DNA of 64,000 nt from assembly GCA_964030785.1 (NCBI GenBank), contig OZ034973.1:514501-578500 (forward strand), written 5' to 3'. This DNA comes from Siderastrea siderea (lineage: Eukaryota; Cnidaria; Anthozoa; Scleractinia; Rhizangiidae). The translations under genes were made by a program, and so were the position numbers. Position 1 is the stretch's first letter, and each line of letters starts with the position of its first letter. Of this stretch, positions 49,961 through 63,314 are shown in pieces. The notes under the pieces were generated by a model that was not told the DNA's origin, did no database searches, and worked only from the letters and a program-made list of their open reading frames with translations.

Positions 49961-51760
49961 GGCACTCTGAAGGAGGATCTTGAGGTCACCCCTATTAAAT
50001 GGTCCTCAGAAAAACACACACATACTTATAGAGACCAGACCACAATAGGGTGCTGTACTGTAACTGAATAGTGTTGTGGGATCTTTAACATCCCCTACAG
50101 ATGAACGAGTTAAAGTGTACACATTGAGGAGACTAGCCTATGGCCAACTGCTTCATATCTGTTCTCAAGGACACAATCACCTGAGCTAAGGCTACTGTAA
50201 AAATTCAGGTATAATCCACATATTTTTGCTGAAATTGTGGGTTCAAAATTGGGGCTGTGGTTTATCTGAGTGTGGCTCATATGCAGTTGCTTACAATGTA
50301 TGGTAGTTTGTTTCATACCCATCATTTTATATAAGACCATAGCTGGTTGGCTTACCAGGAATCAAAACTGTGACCTTCTGCCCTATGAGACACTTGAAAG
50401 TATGACCCATTGATAAAGACATTTTAAATGAGAAGTCATGATGCTTATGCATGATTTATAAAAAAAAAGAGTGTGTGACATGCAAAAGGGGGTGTAACAT
50501 GGATGTGGAGCCATTTCAATCCCAAGCAAATTAATTTTCTTTGTGCTAATTGATGTTTTTGAATTATTATTTTGGCCAGTTATGTACACTTTTATCACTT
50601 TGTATACAGTTGTAAAACTTAGAGCTTTGTTAGATTATCTTGCATTTCCCATGACAAGACCCAGACAGACAAAAATGTTCTATGATTTACTAAATTTCAG
50701 GTAATTTTCTCTAAGGGTCTGTTTACAAGGAGGGAGGGTTACCCTAGCAAGAGGGTTAACCCTAGCAGGAGGGTCAAAGATAGCCTGGGCTTACAAGCAA
50801 AATTTCACAGGTAGGGTAACCCTATCATCCGGGACAACTTTATGCGCTTAGTAACTGCACACGGTTACCAAGGGTCTGGAAACAAGTAGAAAGTTTAACC
50901 CGGGTAGACAGGTTAACCCTACTTGGAGTGTTTACAAGGGAAAAAGTTAACCCACCTACCAGGGTAATCCTAGCACACAGATAGGGTAACCCGCCTACCC
51001 GGGTAGCCCTAGCTGCCTTGTAAACACGACGAAGAAAAAAAGAGGAAATGTGTGAGTGCTAAGCTAACCCGCTTGCTAGGGTAACCCTCCCTCCTTGTAA
51101 ACAGGCCCTAATGTTCTGATTTCTTCTGTGAACATCATTGGGTGGGAGAACAAGGATCGGTTTTGTTAAAATTCCGGGACATCAGATGGCCAGAGGCTGG
51201 CACCTCTGCTTCCTCCAAACCCGGCGACATTTGATAAGCTCATCTTTCCATCCCCACACTCGGACATTTTGACTTTCCAGTGTACGAACAATAAGTGTTT
51301 GAATAAGTCATGAATCCAAAAACGATTAGATTTGAACAGACTTTTCACTAATATTTTTGGAATCGGTGTGGGAAATTTTCCCCTGCATTCCGCAGGATAA
51401 GTTAAGCTTTAAATATTTGCAATAATGACAACAGTCCTGAAGTATATGACAGCCAGGAGATATGACAACTTAGATCTACAATGGTATCGTCCTCGTGCTC
51501 TAAAACTCGCAGACTATAATTCTCTGATACTACACCAGAAGACTACTTTGTCTATAAGTTAGGAACTGTCTTTTTATCAGTGTCTTAATGATTCAAAATC
51601 AGAAAAAAGCTGGCTTACCAGGGACGCCATCTTGTAATTCACGTCTAAAAGCACTGGGAACGAGATTGATTTTGGACTCAAAAGAGACTGGAATCAAACT
51701 AAAAAAGGCGGGAAACAACTACGGAAATCAACGTTCTTCTTTGAGTTCGTATCTGGAATC
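49961..51760. other. Intergenic DNA between head-to-head host genes
   Basis: It holds the Harbinger-type MITE at 50715-51108. Otherwise no coding frame or conserved motif was recognised. Promoters of YOD1 and the DUF4211-like gene must lie here. Confidence 0.5.
50715..51108. mobile_element. Harbinger-type MITE
   Basis: The ends GGGTCTGTTTACAAGG and CCTTGTAAACAGGCCC are inverted with one mismatch, and the inversion continues inward (GAGGGAGGGTTACCCTAGC). It is flanked by TAA on both sides (50712-50714 and 51109-51111), the 3-bp duplication of PIF/Harbinger elements. The interior is rich in GGTTAACCC-type palindromes. No ORF. Confidence 0.8.
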
Positions 51761-54700
51761 ATGGCCTCAATTGCAAAAACCTCCGGCTTCAGAACCTCCT
51801 CTCAAATCACTCCAATCGTTATAAGCAGTGATTCAGAAGAGGAAAATAATGGGCCACATGATGTAAATGTGACAAAAATGAGCGGAGATCAAACTCTGGA
51901 AACTTCTTCGTCTTCTTCGGCATCACCACCTACGAGGAAGAGAACAATGTCTGCAGGATCGGTCAAAAAACGAAGGCAGATTTCTTCCGATGACGAAGAG
52001 GAGAATGCCATTTAGTAAGTAACTCCACAATGAATGATGCGAGATTAGCCAAATTTGCTGAGGTTGCATCCAGGATCTCGTATTTTTCGTTTTGTTTTTG
52101 TAATAACACAATGATCCAACGGCTAATTTGTTCGCGGAGCGTGAACGTAAGCTTACATATCTTTAATTTTAAGCTTAAGCTTATATTTTCGCTCTCAACG
52201 ATCGTTGAAAGGATAGAGAAAATGCTTGCCGTCTTTGCCATCCTCGGTAAAAAAAGAAAAACGATAATAAATTGAGTTGAACTTTCAAGGTTTGGAATTG
52301 GCGCGTGCGAGTGTTTGGGCTAGTTATTAAAGCCCTTCGGTCCCGGGGGTGGGGAATTGTTTGAAGCCGTCTTGTCCCGGGGGGGAGGGGGGTGGGGCAA
52401 ATCGAAAATAACTTCTTCTTGTTCCCTCGTTCTTGTGCAGTACGTCACTTCTCGGTTGACGCCGGACCGTGTGGAGAAGACTGCCTATTTCCAGGGAGAA
52501 TTTCTAGAATTTGTAGCAGACTGGTTAGAGAAGATAATCTCTCAAAATTAAAATCTGTATTCGAAGGTACTTTTATTTTAAATTGTTAAACGAATGTGTG
52601 TTTGACGCGTACTCGAATAGTTGGCGTTCATCCCAAACAAAGATTTATTTCTTCTGTGAGCGTATTTATGTATATACTAAGACGACTTAAATAGACTCTA
52701 TATGAAAACGGATGCACTGCTTTGTATTTAACAGAGGTCTCAGTCCAGTGTTCATTCTTATGAAACAAGCTAAGAAAACCTCCTTTAAAATGCTACCATC
52801 GACTTGTTCACGGGCCTCTTGTGCGTATGTGCTATATTTAGAATAAATCACTTAGCGAAAATTCTTTACTCGCTAGCCGTATGCGGTTAAGGGTTTTCTT
52901 CAGTTTTTTTTTCAAATATAGTGTGCGTGTTTTTGTTACATTATACATGTAGTGTCCTTCGTTCAAGAAACTCTAGAAAAGCGTTTAAGTTCTTGTCAAA
53001 ATGTCTGGTTTTGCTATTGTACGGAAATCAATATCGTAATCTATGTTTTGTACACAAAACAACGTATTTGTGGTCGATGAGCAGTCCCGGGGGTGGGGAA
53101 TTGTCTCTTTTTGCATGCCCGGGGGTGGGGAATAGACCGCTAAGCGAGAACAAAATTGCAAATCCCCGGGGGTATGCCCGGGGGGGGGGATGGTTACAGG
53201 TAGAATTGAACCATGCATTAGTTTACAGTTCGATAACTTGCGATCAGGCCGAATTTTAGCATCGCTCTCATATTCTCTTATGTTGGTCGCTCGCTAAAAT
53301 AGGGCCTGATACAATCTCTCACAAGAGTTCGTGTCGGCGGCCAAATTTTGGCCGCGGGAATCTCGCAATCTGATTGGCCCTTTAACAATGGAGCTGTCAA
53401 CGGAAGTAAATCGTCGACGAGACTCGCTCACAATTTCGATCGGACCGCCATCGCCAAAGAACAACCAAGGAACAAGTCTGCCAAAGTAAAATGTGTTGCT
53501 CTAATAAATTCTCGTCGTTCTAGGAGAATTGTCACCATTTCTTTCTCTCCTGAGAATGGCGTTCGGTTTGACGCAAGCTGTCTCTCACCTGGAGCAGAGA
53601 AGAACAGCAACAGTGAAGTATGTATTCTGTAAACTGGTGTTTGGCGACCGCAATCAAGTCGCAATAACGATTTTCAGTTTATTCATTCATTGTTTAATAC
53701 TTATGCCGTTTTATTGATCTCTGACATCGACATCAAAGGATCTGACTAGTTTTATAATAAATGTTCTTTGTTCTAAAATTCGCTGCTGTTTAGAGATAAA
53801 ATTCGCTGCTAATCTCAAATATTTATCACTTCTGGAACTAAATTAAATTACAAAATAGTCCTTTGTTTATAAACGGTTTTATTTATATCCTTATTCTAAA
53901 GAATGAAACTGAAGGTATTTCTCTTAATTGCCCAAGTTTTTTTATGCAGAAAATCGGTGACAAAGGCGAAGAGAATATTTCCCGATACCACCTGAATGGG
54001 AAAAGATTCAACATGTTCAAGTATGCAGCATATTTTGGCACATGACAACCTCATCATGTTCAGTTTGAATTTTCATTCAGTTTCAGCTCAGACAGGGCAA
54101 CCATCTACAATACCGGAACCTTCAAGTTAGCAATCGTGTAAATTTGAGTGCTTGTGCCTAGAAGACATATCGTAGCCTATGATTTTCTTATTTTGCCGGC
54201 ATTTGCGTGACTTTTTGCGAATTGCCGTTATGGGAAATTTGCGTACCGAGGATTGTGCAAGCAGAAGAAATTTTGATTGGCTGTTTTGTTGAATGCCAAT
54301 CAATCAAAAAAGTGGGCGGTAGACATTCCGTAGAAGAATTGTATCGGGCTCTATTTTTCCTTTCGCCCGTCACGCCTGAATGTTTCACCGAGGGAAACGA
54401 AAATAGAGCCTGATCGCAGGTTAACAGTTCGAATGATCACGCTTCTGTTTTTAAATAGTTTACAGTTTAAATAGTTTAATTTCTCTCTTCTGTTTCTAAA
54501 CAGATGCTAAAAATTTATCCATTTATCTTTGGCGCATTGTTCTTTTGAACATGCTACATATTGAGCTATAAAATGTTGTGCTTTTAATACTGATGTCCCT
54601 TTCTTGCATATTGTCTGTAGCACACCTGGTCAGAGAAGAAACAAAAGTAGTACCGAGAAAGTGAGGAGACACCTCGCTCTCGATGAACTAAAAGAAAAAA

Positions 54701-57700
54701 GGGAGTCATCAGCTAAGAGGAAGATTTCCACACAGTCCGATTTGACTGATCCAAGCCAGTTTCCTGAAAATGCTACAAATAACAAAATGGATGTGTTGAA
54801 ATCCCAACTTAATGACGATTACAGCTCATCAGATGACAAGGTATGCATCTTTAGTTAGAGATTGCTATGGGTGAGGCTGTTTTCTAGTTAATCAAATTAT
54901 GACAATATTAGGCTTTTTCGTCAATTTACTGCTGGTACCGGTATATTTCACAATTTATCATGCAGTCACCAATTTTAGTGGGAGTGAATAGTGGTGGATA
55001 TGTGGAGGTGAGTGCTACCTTATTCTAAGGTCTAGGTGAACAGCAAATGCTTAATGCTGTGTTTGAGCAGACTTGTACCCAGTCCCTATTAATGAGTCTG
55101 GGGGAAAGGTTCTATTGAGGCGCACGTGGTGACACCTATTTTTCCTTCTCTCCTTCCCATGTCACCCCGCGTGCCTCAATAGAATCCAATCTTCTCTCCC
55201 TTTCCCCCAGACTCATAAATAGCGACTGGGTACGAGTCTGATGTTTGAGTAGCCAATCAGAGTGTATGAAAAGCACTGTTCGCTTCTATGGTGTTCACTA
55301 AGTTCCTTTTCCTGGTATGGGAAATAGGGCTAGAAATAAGGTCCCTCCCTCTTTCCCTATCCTTAGCCACAACTGCCAGAGCACTCCATGCCCCAGCTCC
55401 TCACACTCTTTGACAGTCATACTTCTCCATGTCATTCTAGGCCTCCCTCTACTTCTCTGTCCACCGGGTGCCGAAGTCTGTGCCATGCGTGGGTCCTGGT
55501 CTCAGTGACTTCATCCGTAAAATGTGGCCGATCCGTTTTCATCCCTGCCTCCAACTCCTGCCTTTCTCTGTATCTCATCATTTGATACCCGCATATGCCA
55601 ATCCTTAAGATCTTCCAGAGGCATTTGTGCAGGAAGACATCAAGTCTGTTTTCATCACCTATTGTCATTCTCCAGGTCTCAAACATGTTACATTTGATCT
55701 AAAGATTCTCAACTTTGTAAATCAATGTACAGCTCCCTGCTAATCCACATCTTCGACAATCGATGGAATACGCTCCCTGCTTTCTCTATCCTGCTCCGGA
55801 TGTCTTGTTCAGCACTGCCTCTGTTGTTAACTTTGGCTCAGAGATAGACAAAGCTAATTACGTCTTCAATCTCAGTGCAATCTGTCCACAGTAGGCCTTG
55901 CCTTTCAGTATTGAGCCTAAGTACCTTTGTTTTCCTTATATTAATCTTCAGACCTGTGCCCTCTCCATTTCTGCTGAACCTTTCAATTCTCTCTGGTGCC
56001 TGTGACCACCTGCTAGAGAGGAGCACAAGTTAGATCCTTTAACTGTAGCATCATTTTCCACTGAATCCCTGCAGTCTTCAGTCAATCATGATATGAACAA
56101 AAAGAGGAATCCTGTCAAACACAACCTTTCAGTTTCTTGAACCCTGACTTCACATTAATCCATTCAGACTTCCCTGCCTTATTGATAACTGAGCACTTGG
56201 TGTCACACCTGGAGGGCCAGGGTTTTTCTGTCAGGGTGTCCTTCCCGGTTTTTTGAAGGCGTCGGATACTAGCCTTTCACCACTATCACTTGGCTACAGT
56301 GAAACTGCAATTCTTGAGGGTTGTGATGAGGACGTGCAACATGCGACTTGGTGGCAGAGCCTATGACCCAGTTGGCATTCCTCTACACCTGTGACCCCAG
56401 TACACCCCACTGAGACCGCCTACAACCCTTTAAACCCCACTTGTGCATGTATGGTGTACATTAATAAATATTAATAATTATACGGTACTGTCTCTACCTA
56501 AATTTTGATTGGCCACAAGCACACTTCCACATTTTTGTTATGTCATTCATACAGACAATACCAGTTTTCATGTACGTAGAAGCGATGTCATTTTCCAGAC
56601 AACAGTTTTTATACACACAATGAACTTTGCACTCTGACTTTTTGTTAAAATTCTGGTCAAACCTTGGCCTTGGTAATTCTGGCAATCATGGTCAACCTCA
56701 TGCAATAATCCTTTATCAGTTTTGAAATTTAAAAATTTGTCTTTAACTGATATCATGCTGCAAACATACCAATGACTTAGGGAAAGGTCATTTAATATGA
56801 CAGTGGGGGTGAAGATGTTAAGGTGGGCTCTGAAAAAAGTTTTTTGGGTTACAAGGGGTTGCTTGAGTTTTTTCATTACCAACATTACCCAGCTGCATAG
56901 TCCACGTATAGTCTTAACCTGCGACCAGGCTCTATTTTCGTTTCGCTCGGTGAAACATTCCGGCGGGAAGGGCGAAATGAAAAATAGGGCCTGATACAAT
57001 TCTTCTACGGAACATCTGCCGCCCACTTTTTTGATTGATTGACATTCAACAAAACGGCCAATCAAAATTTGTTTTGCTTGCACGCTCCTCGGTATGCAAA
57101 TTTCCAATATTTGTATGTAATGGCATTCGCAAAAAGTCCTCAAATGTCGGCAAAAATAAGAAAATTGCAGGCTACGATAAATCTTCATGGCACTAGCGTT
57201 CAAATTTACAACTTGAAGGTACGCGCTCCGGTATTGTACATAGTTGCTCTGTCTGAGCTGAAACTGAATGAAAATTCGGAACACGACGAGGTTGTCATGT
57301 ACCAAAATATACTGCATGTTTGAATCCTTTCTCATTTCAGGTGGTATCCGGAAATATTCTCTACGCATTTGTCACCGATTTTCTGCGTAAAATACCTTGG
57401 GAAATTAAGAGAAATACCTTTAGTTTCCCAAAAAGATATCAATAAAACCGTTTATAAACAAACGAGTGTTTTGTAATTTAATTTAGTTCCAGAAGTGATA
57501 AATATTTGAGATTACCAGCGAATTTCATCTCTAAACAGCAGCGAATTTTAAAACGAAGAACATTTGAAGGGCCCGGTGGAAAAAGGGCGTAAGTGACGAT
57601 TTGAGGTTAAAATCGAAATTGCTCCTATTTAGCTGAACATTGGCACACAGGCTGGTTTTCATGTGAGGAATGCCGTTGCGCACTTATTTCTTGACCTGAG

Positions 57701-60700
57701 ATCTAAAATTTGAAGAATTAGCGTATTACTTTTGCGTGAAAAGTGTTGTTGAACTGAACTCGCTCAAGTGATGCGTGAAAGATTTCTTTTGTTCTCTGCC
57801 TGAACTAAAACAAAGGAATTCAACCTAGAATCCGCGGTCCTGTTGTTTTCTTTGTGTCAGTTTTAAGCAAAAGTAATACGCTAATTCTTCAAATTTTAGA
57901 TCTCAGGTCAAGAAATAAGTGCGCAACAGGGTTCCTCACATGAAAACCAGCCTGTATGCCAATGTTCAGCTAAATAGGAGCAATTTCGATTTTAACCTCA
58001 AATCGTCACTTACGCCCTTTTTCCACCGGGCCCTTCATTTATTATAAGCCTAGTCAGATCCTTTGATATCAATGTCAGAGATCATTAAAACGACATTATT
58101 ACAAGTGTATTAAACACTGAATGAATAAACTGAAAGTCTTTATTACTTAGGTAAAAATAAAGACAGCATCTCGCTGAGTGCGGCTCTCACTAAACATCAG
58201 CTTATCGTTAAGTTTACGGAATTATCGGTTGACTTGTTGATCACTCTTGGCGAAAGATACTTGCTGTTCGTTTTGTTTCGTAAAACGCGGAAACAACCAC
58301 TACTCTGCTTATATTTTCAATACTAGCTGAAAGCCTTCAAATGAAAATTTGGAGACACGATGTGATAAAACGGGATACATACTTCACTGTTGCTGTACTT
58401 CTCTGCTCCGAGTGAGAGACAGCTTGCGGCAAACTGGACGCCATTCTCAGGAGAGAAAGAAATGATGGCAATTCTCCTAGAACGACGAGAATATCTTTGA
58501 GCGACACGTTTACCTCGGCAGACTTGTTCCTTGGCCATGGGGGTCGGATTGAAAATTGTGAGCAAGTCTCGTAGACAATTCGGCCAAAATTTGGCCGCCG
58601 ACACGAACTCTTGTGAGAGATTGTATCAGGCCCTATTTTAGCGAGCGACCCATGTAAGAGAATATGAGAGCGATGCTAAAATTCGGCCTGATTGCAGGTT
58701 AGTATAGTCTTGGTAATGATTACATACTTTTTTATTATCCTACGATCCTTGTCAAAGATGCAAAATGCTTTATGAAGGGAAATGTTAACAGAGCCATCAG
58801 TTGCATTCTGGCATGCTGTGCGGCTAACCCAAGGGACAGATAATTTCCTCCTGCTATGAGCGTAGGTCATGTCAGTACAGTTAAGTTTTGAGTTAAAGCA
58901 ATGCTGACTCTTGATCTTCTTAACTTCTCTAAGCTTAATGGTTCATTTACAAAGCCTATACTCATAAAAAGGATATACTTTCCTCAGTTCAACTCAAGGA
59001 AATTTTGAGATGGCAGGACACAAACTGCACATGAAAACGTACAATAATTGCTTAAATGTAAGCTTTGTTCAAAAAACTAGAAATCAACTTTGGTGACAAT
59101 TAACAAGGTCAAATTTCATTTAATTTACAAAAACCTGCAAACCGCCTGTGACTGGTGTATGTATATGTTGGTTCAGACGTTCTTGGGGGGGGGGGGGAGG
59201 ATTGCATGACGAGCCCTAAGAATGTCTGCATTGCAGTAGGCTACCTTGAGAGTGGAATTTTTTTCATTAAAATTATTTATACCTCCAGGAAAACTATTCA
59301 CCTCAAGGAAGTGCAAGTTCCAAGTTTAAGAGACTGAAATCTAGCCTGGTGGATGATGAGGTATGTGTACAATGGTAATTTATTTCTGTTTCCAAAGCAA
59401 GGCTGAAAGGAATATTACATTCAATTAAAACTTAAAGAGTTTTAATGATGTGGATATTAAGACCTCACAACTTTTAGGGGTGCTTTTCCTCTCAGATTTG
59501 GAACTTACATCTTAATTACATACCTGGGACTAGAGTTGGAGGAGCATTTTTGTATTACTTTTTGAAAACATGGGACTAATAAAAATGAATTGAAGATTTC
59601 AACTTCTGAGCAGGGGTTCAAATCATGACTTTACTACACACATCAGCAGGATGGTTAATGTTGAATGTGCCTCTTTTGTTGTTTACGTGTAGTCATCAGG
59701 AACCTCAGGTAGTGAACAAGGAAGTGACGATAGTGATGATGTGGGAGATTTTATTGTTCCTGACTCTGAGGACATGGATAGTCAAGTTAAAGGTATCTCA
59801 GTCCTAAAATTTGAGGACTAAATGTAGACTGACAGTCAAATTCACAGACTGAATAGCTAACCTAGGCACTCAATTAGACCTAATGAAAGCCTTTGAGTCT
59901 TAGTATATCAGGCGTACATGAAAATAGGACTGAGTGATTAATTAAATCCCAAATATTTAGGTTAAATTAAATCTTACTAGTAAATATTAAAGATAAACTT
60001 AAAAAACCTTAAAGTTTCAACGTTGTCATGACGCTATTATCAAGAGAAAAATAGTTATTCTAAGATTACAAGAAGACCTATTGAAAGTTGAAAAAAGTTG
60101 AAAAATCGGCATAAGGCATTAAACAAAGACCTTGGTGCGAATAGAGTCGGGACTAGCTTTAACGTTAAAAAAAGCATCTCTTTAACGAGGAATTAAGTTC
60201 TTAGGAGCCAAGCCATTGTGGTCGTTCTTGTAGTGTTTGTAGATAGAGGACGCCTTTCTTTTTTGACCATTCACGCGCTTTTTTTAAACACAGATAGATT
60301 TTTTTAAAGTATATTTGCAGTCAGGATCACTTTCTTTTTTTAAACCCATGTACATATGTACCCTAAATCCTGCATGGGGTATAGCCTTCAAAACTGTCAG
60401 TATAAAAACTGTGATCTAAGTGAAATGAGTGCATGCCTATTTTTGGTTTCAGTTGAAATTGCAAACAATGAGAAGCCATCTATAGAGGAGGCTCATGCAC
60501 GCTTTGTGCAAATGATCCTCAGCAGCATTGTGGACAGTGACTTTCTACAATGTTTAGGAGAGAGTGAAGGTAAATTTTATTTCAAATGTTAGTGTGCAGA
60601 GTAGAAGATTACAATTCTATTAGTGTGTTTACAGTGTTCTCCTTATCAGGCGGTAACCGGTAAAATTTACCGCTTGTAGCACCGCTTGTTACCGGTTAGA

Positions 60701-63314
60701 ACCACATGCTAAGGCCTGGATTACAAATATCCAAAATATTTGATATAGATATACTATTGGATTGAATTGTGAAAGGATTTCTCGACATTTCTCCGTACGT
60801 TTCTAAGTTTATAAGATGTTAATCCTATCTTTTCATTGTTTCTCCGTATTTTGGTACGTTCCTAAGGTATTAGTCTTCTGGGCGTTTCCGTACGTCAGTA
60901 CGTTCATCAGATGTTAGCCTTTTCTTCTCGACGTTTCTCTGTACATTAAAATCAGTTCCAAAAATATTAGTGTTATCTTTTCGCCGTTTGTCGGAAGGTG
61001 TTGTTAGTTTTATCTCCTTGACATTTCTCTGTAAGTTAGCACGTTGGTACGGTATTAGTGTTATCTTCTCGACTTTTATCGGTAAGTTGGTATGTTGGTA
61101 AGTGCTGATATAGCATTATCTTCTCCCCGGAGATCTTCGTTGGTGCCTTTCGTGAGGTGTTTACTTCTCTTCTTGGCGTTTCTCTGTACGTTAGTACATT
61201 CATAAGTTGTTCAGTGTTAAGAGTTTTCTTCTCGACGTTTATCTGTACGGTTTTTGAAACCTGTTTGAGCGGCTAGTTTCACGGGTAACATTCTGGCTCT
61301 TATGACGGCACTTCGACTTCGGGGTGGAAAACGATTTTCAAACGGGCTGCTTTACCGGTCTGGAAAACTGATTTACCTGTTGCCCTGAAAATTGGGGAGA
61401 ACACTGTGTTCAAGAAAAATTATTCAGTTGAATGTCTGAATCAACCTGCCTTACAACAAAGTTAAGGCAATTAACACAATGTATAAGCTTGTTAACCTAC
61501 TTTTCCAACCAGAATTCTGTCTTAAAGATATTTGGTGATATCAGGATGTTTCAATCCTCTTAGACGAGGCACTGTCGCTCAGTTACACTAATTTTCAGTG
61601 GTGCCTGGTGTGAAAAAAAGTTGGATTTTATATAGTGTAATATTTTCATGTAATTTCATTGGTGAACTTTGTCCAAGTGGTCCTGTTGCAGTTTATAAGC
61701 CACCCTGACAATCAAGTGAGAATAATTAGGTTTACGTACATGTGACCATATTTTTAAGTTTTGGATGTTTACTAGTATTGCTATTGAAAATATTGTTAAT
61801 AACTATTTAACCAACGTATTTTAATTAATTCCTACATATTTAGTACAATTGTAATAAATAAATTTATGTAACTTAAACTTTTATAGATCTTTATTTTCAC
61901 AAGGCTGAGGACGTCCTAATGGATCTGATATCAACCCAAAAAGATCATGTTGCCAGCACTGTTTGGAGTGTAAAATTCAAGGTAGGAGGCTGACTGTTGG
62001 AAATGTACAATTGAACCACAAAACTGCTACAAATGCACATACAACTGGAACTCATTTGAAAAAGCATGTACCAGTCTGCTTGATAATTAGGATTGGATTC
62101 CTATAGTGGGATCCAAACAATCGAGAAACTTCTTTTAATTAGGATTGGACTCCTAGGGGAATCAGGCAGGGAGGAATTATTTGCTTTTATAGGACCCATC
62201 CTTGGGGGCAGGTAGGTTTAATGAAAAACTCATGTTGTATTTCTGGCAAGCTGTTACTTAAGTTTACTAGTCCTGGTCTCTGACGGAGTCCACTTTAAGT
62301 ACTGAATTTCTTGAAACTGATTCCTTTCAAACACAACTTCATATGTAAGACAAGAAGCACTTTTTTAGAATTAAATGCTAGCAGTGACAACTTACATGAT
62401 TAAAAAACGTGAGCAGGAAGAGTGTACCCCAAAGACTTTCAACTGTTTACTTTCAGCAGCTATTTTGGCGGGGTTATGTTATACAGTGTTTTAATAGCTC
62501 AGGCTGTGTGAGACTCCAGCAGCATCAGTAATATAGCTTGTCTAGTCAAAAAAATGGAGTTTCATTTTCAGGTGTTGAATAGTAAATTTGCAACTAACTT
62601 TTTAAAGAAGCAAAAAACTGCTAATATTGTCATACAGAGGCTAAATGGTTTGAACAAGAACCAAAAAAGGTTAAACATTCTGCAACTTGCCATTCATGGC
62701 AGGGAAGTATTTGGATGTCTTTTAACACTTTCAAAATGTCCATCAAACTTGTGACTCATTGGCATTCAAGCATAAACAAAATCAGTATTTTTGGGGGGGT
62801 GCAAGGTCTTGCTCAGTATTTTTTGGGGGTTGTAAGATTTTTTTTGGGGGGGGGGGCACTTATTAACCAGCTAGTAGTAGATGGGCATAGTAAAATGCAA
62901 AGAGCAGGAACATGATGTCTGGGGTAAGTTGCACACAAAAAGAGAAACAAGTAACAGGAGGTGAAAAACTTGGGGCCTTTCCCTGAGGCAGCCTGGTTGG
63001 ATGTAAAGCTATATCGGTAGTTTTGAAGGGTTTAGCTTTTGAATATTTTCGGGGCTGCTGTTAAATTATGCCATCATCCGCTGGGGATGGAAGATTTACT
63101 GTTGGATAAACCTTATTGCAGTCTTCTGTAAGCTGACTGTCTAAGACGGCCTAAGATTGTTAAGAACTGCTGACAACTGCATCAATCCCTTAAAGCAGTA
63201 ACCAAAGCCAGTGACAACTAGTTTTTCTGATCTGTTTTGCTGTAGGAAGCACTTAATGAGCGGGATTGCCTAAAAAGAGAATTTCTTGGTTGGTCCAAGA
63301 GGGCTGACTGTGAG
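51761..63314 (+). CDS. DUF4211/CCDC82-like nuclear protein, seven exons, 3' end outside window
   Basis: Exons 51761-52014, 54621-54840, 59289-59360, 59693-59792, 60453-60569, 61887-61981 and 63246-63314 have matching phases and GT-AG borders. The product is Ser/Asp/Glu-rich with NLS-like KKRRQ and serine-acid CK2-type clusters. It then has SDDVGDFIVPDSED and a helical region (ARFVQMILSSIVDSDFLQCL; KAEDVLMDLISTQ; ASTVWSVKFKEALNERD), the layout I associate with CCDC82 and the DUF4211 domain. The function in animals is poorly known. The gene runs off the right edge. Confidence 0.6.
52015..54620 (+). other. Intron 1 of the DUF4211-like gene
   Basis: Contains GC-rich dispersed repeats with CCCGGGGGTGGGGAAT (52339-52400, 53085-53190) and the left arm of the large inverted duplication. 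Confidence 0.55.
53215..54425 (+). repeat. Large inverted duplication, left arm
   Basis: The segment from about 53215 (GATCAGGCCGAATTTTAGCA) to 54425 (AGAGCCTGATCGCAGGTTAA) recurs inverted at about 56925-58700. Its own ends also carry opposing GGCCTGAT/ATCAGGC motifs, so the unit looks like a transposon whose second copy landed in reverse. Confidence 0.75.
55068..55240. mobile_element. hAT-type MITE
   Basis: Ends CAGACTTGTACCCAGTC and GACTGGGTACGAGTCTG, with continuing inverted GAGTCTGGGGGAAAG. TGTTTGAG flanks both sides (one extra A at the right), fitting an 8-bp hAT target duplication. Confidence 0.7.
55298..56026 (-). pseudogene. LINE reverse-transcriptase relic
   Basis: Translated pieces in different frames resemble the end of a CR1/RTE-type non-LTR reverse transcriptase: LKINIRKTKVLRLN and EIEDVISFVYL (near 55850-55960), RLDVFLHKCLWKILRI (near 55600-55650) and RGRPRMTW (near 55430-55450). 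Frameshifts and stops separate them, so it is inactive. It lies antisense in an intron of the DUF4211-like gene. Confidence 0.7.
56925..58700 (-). repeat. Large inverted duplication, right arm
   Basis: Inverted copy of 53215-54425, longer because a 471-bp MITE (57566-58036) interrupts it. A 266-codon open frame at 56568-57368 partly overlaps this arm and shows no domain. Confidence 0.75.
57566..58036. mobile_element. Palindromic MITE with paralogous empty site
   Basis: It begins GAAGGGCCCGGTGGAAAAAG and ends with its reverse complement; inverted arms of about 180 bp surround a small non-palindromic centre. ATTT is duplicated at both sides. The corresponding place in the left arm (about 53757-53764, AATAAATGTTC) has the single ATTT (minus strand) and no insert. 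Confidence 0.85.
60570..63245 (+). other. Introns 5-6 of the DUF4211-like gene
   Basis: 60640-61400 holds a degenerate tandem repeat of about 60 bp with TTCTCGACGTTTCTCYGTACGT and GTACGTTCATAAG blocks, bounded by inverted ACCGGTAAA/TTTACCGG motifs. The rest shows nothing recognisable except exon 6. Confidence 0.5.

Larger units (their letters stand above)
54841..59288 (+). other. Intron 2 of the DUF4211-like gene
   Basis: Besides the listed MITEs, LINE relic and right arm, I see no further feature in this 4.4-kb intron. Confidence 0.5.

Noticed and set aside
56568..57368. 266-codon minus-strand frame
   Set aside because: It spans a transposon-derived inverted arm and unique intron sequence, has no recognisable domain, and the paralogous arm does not keep it open.
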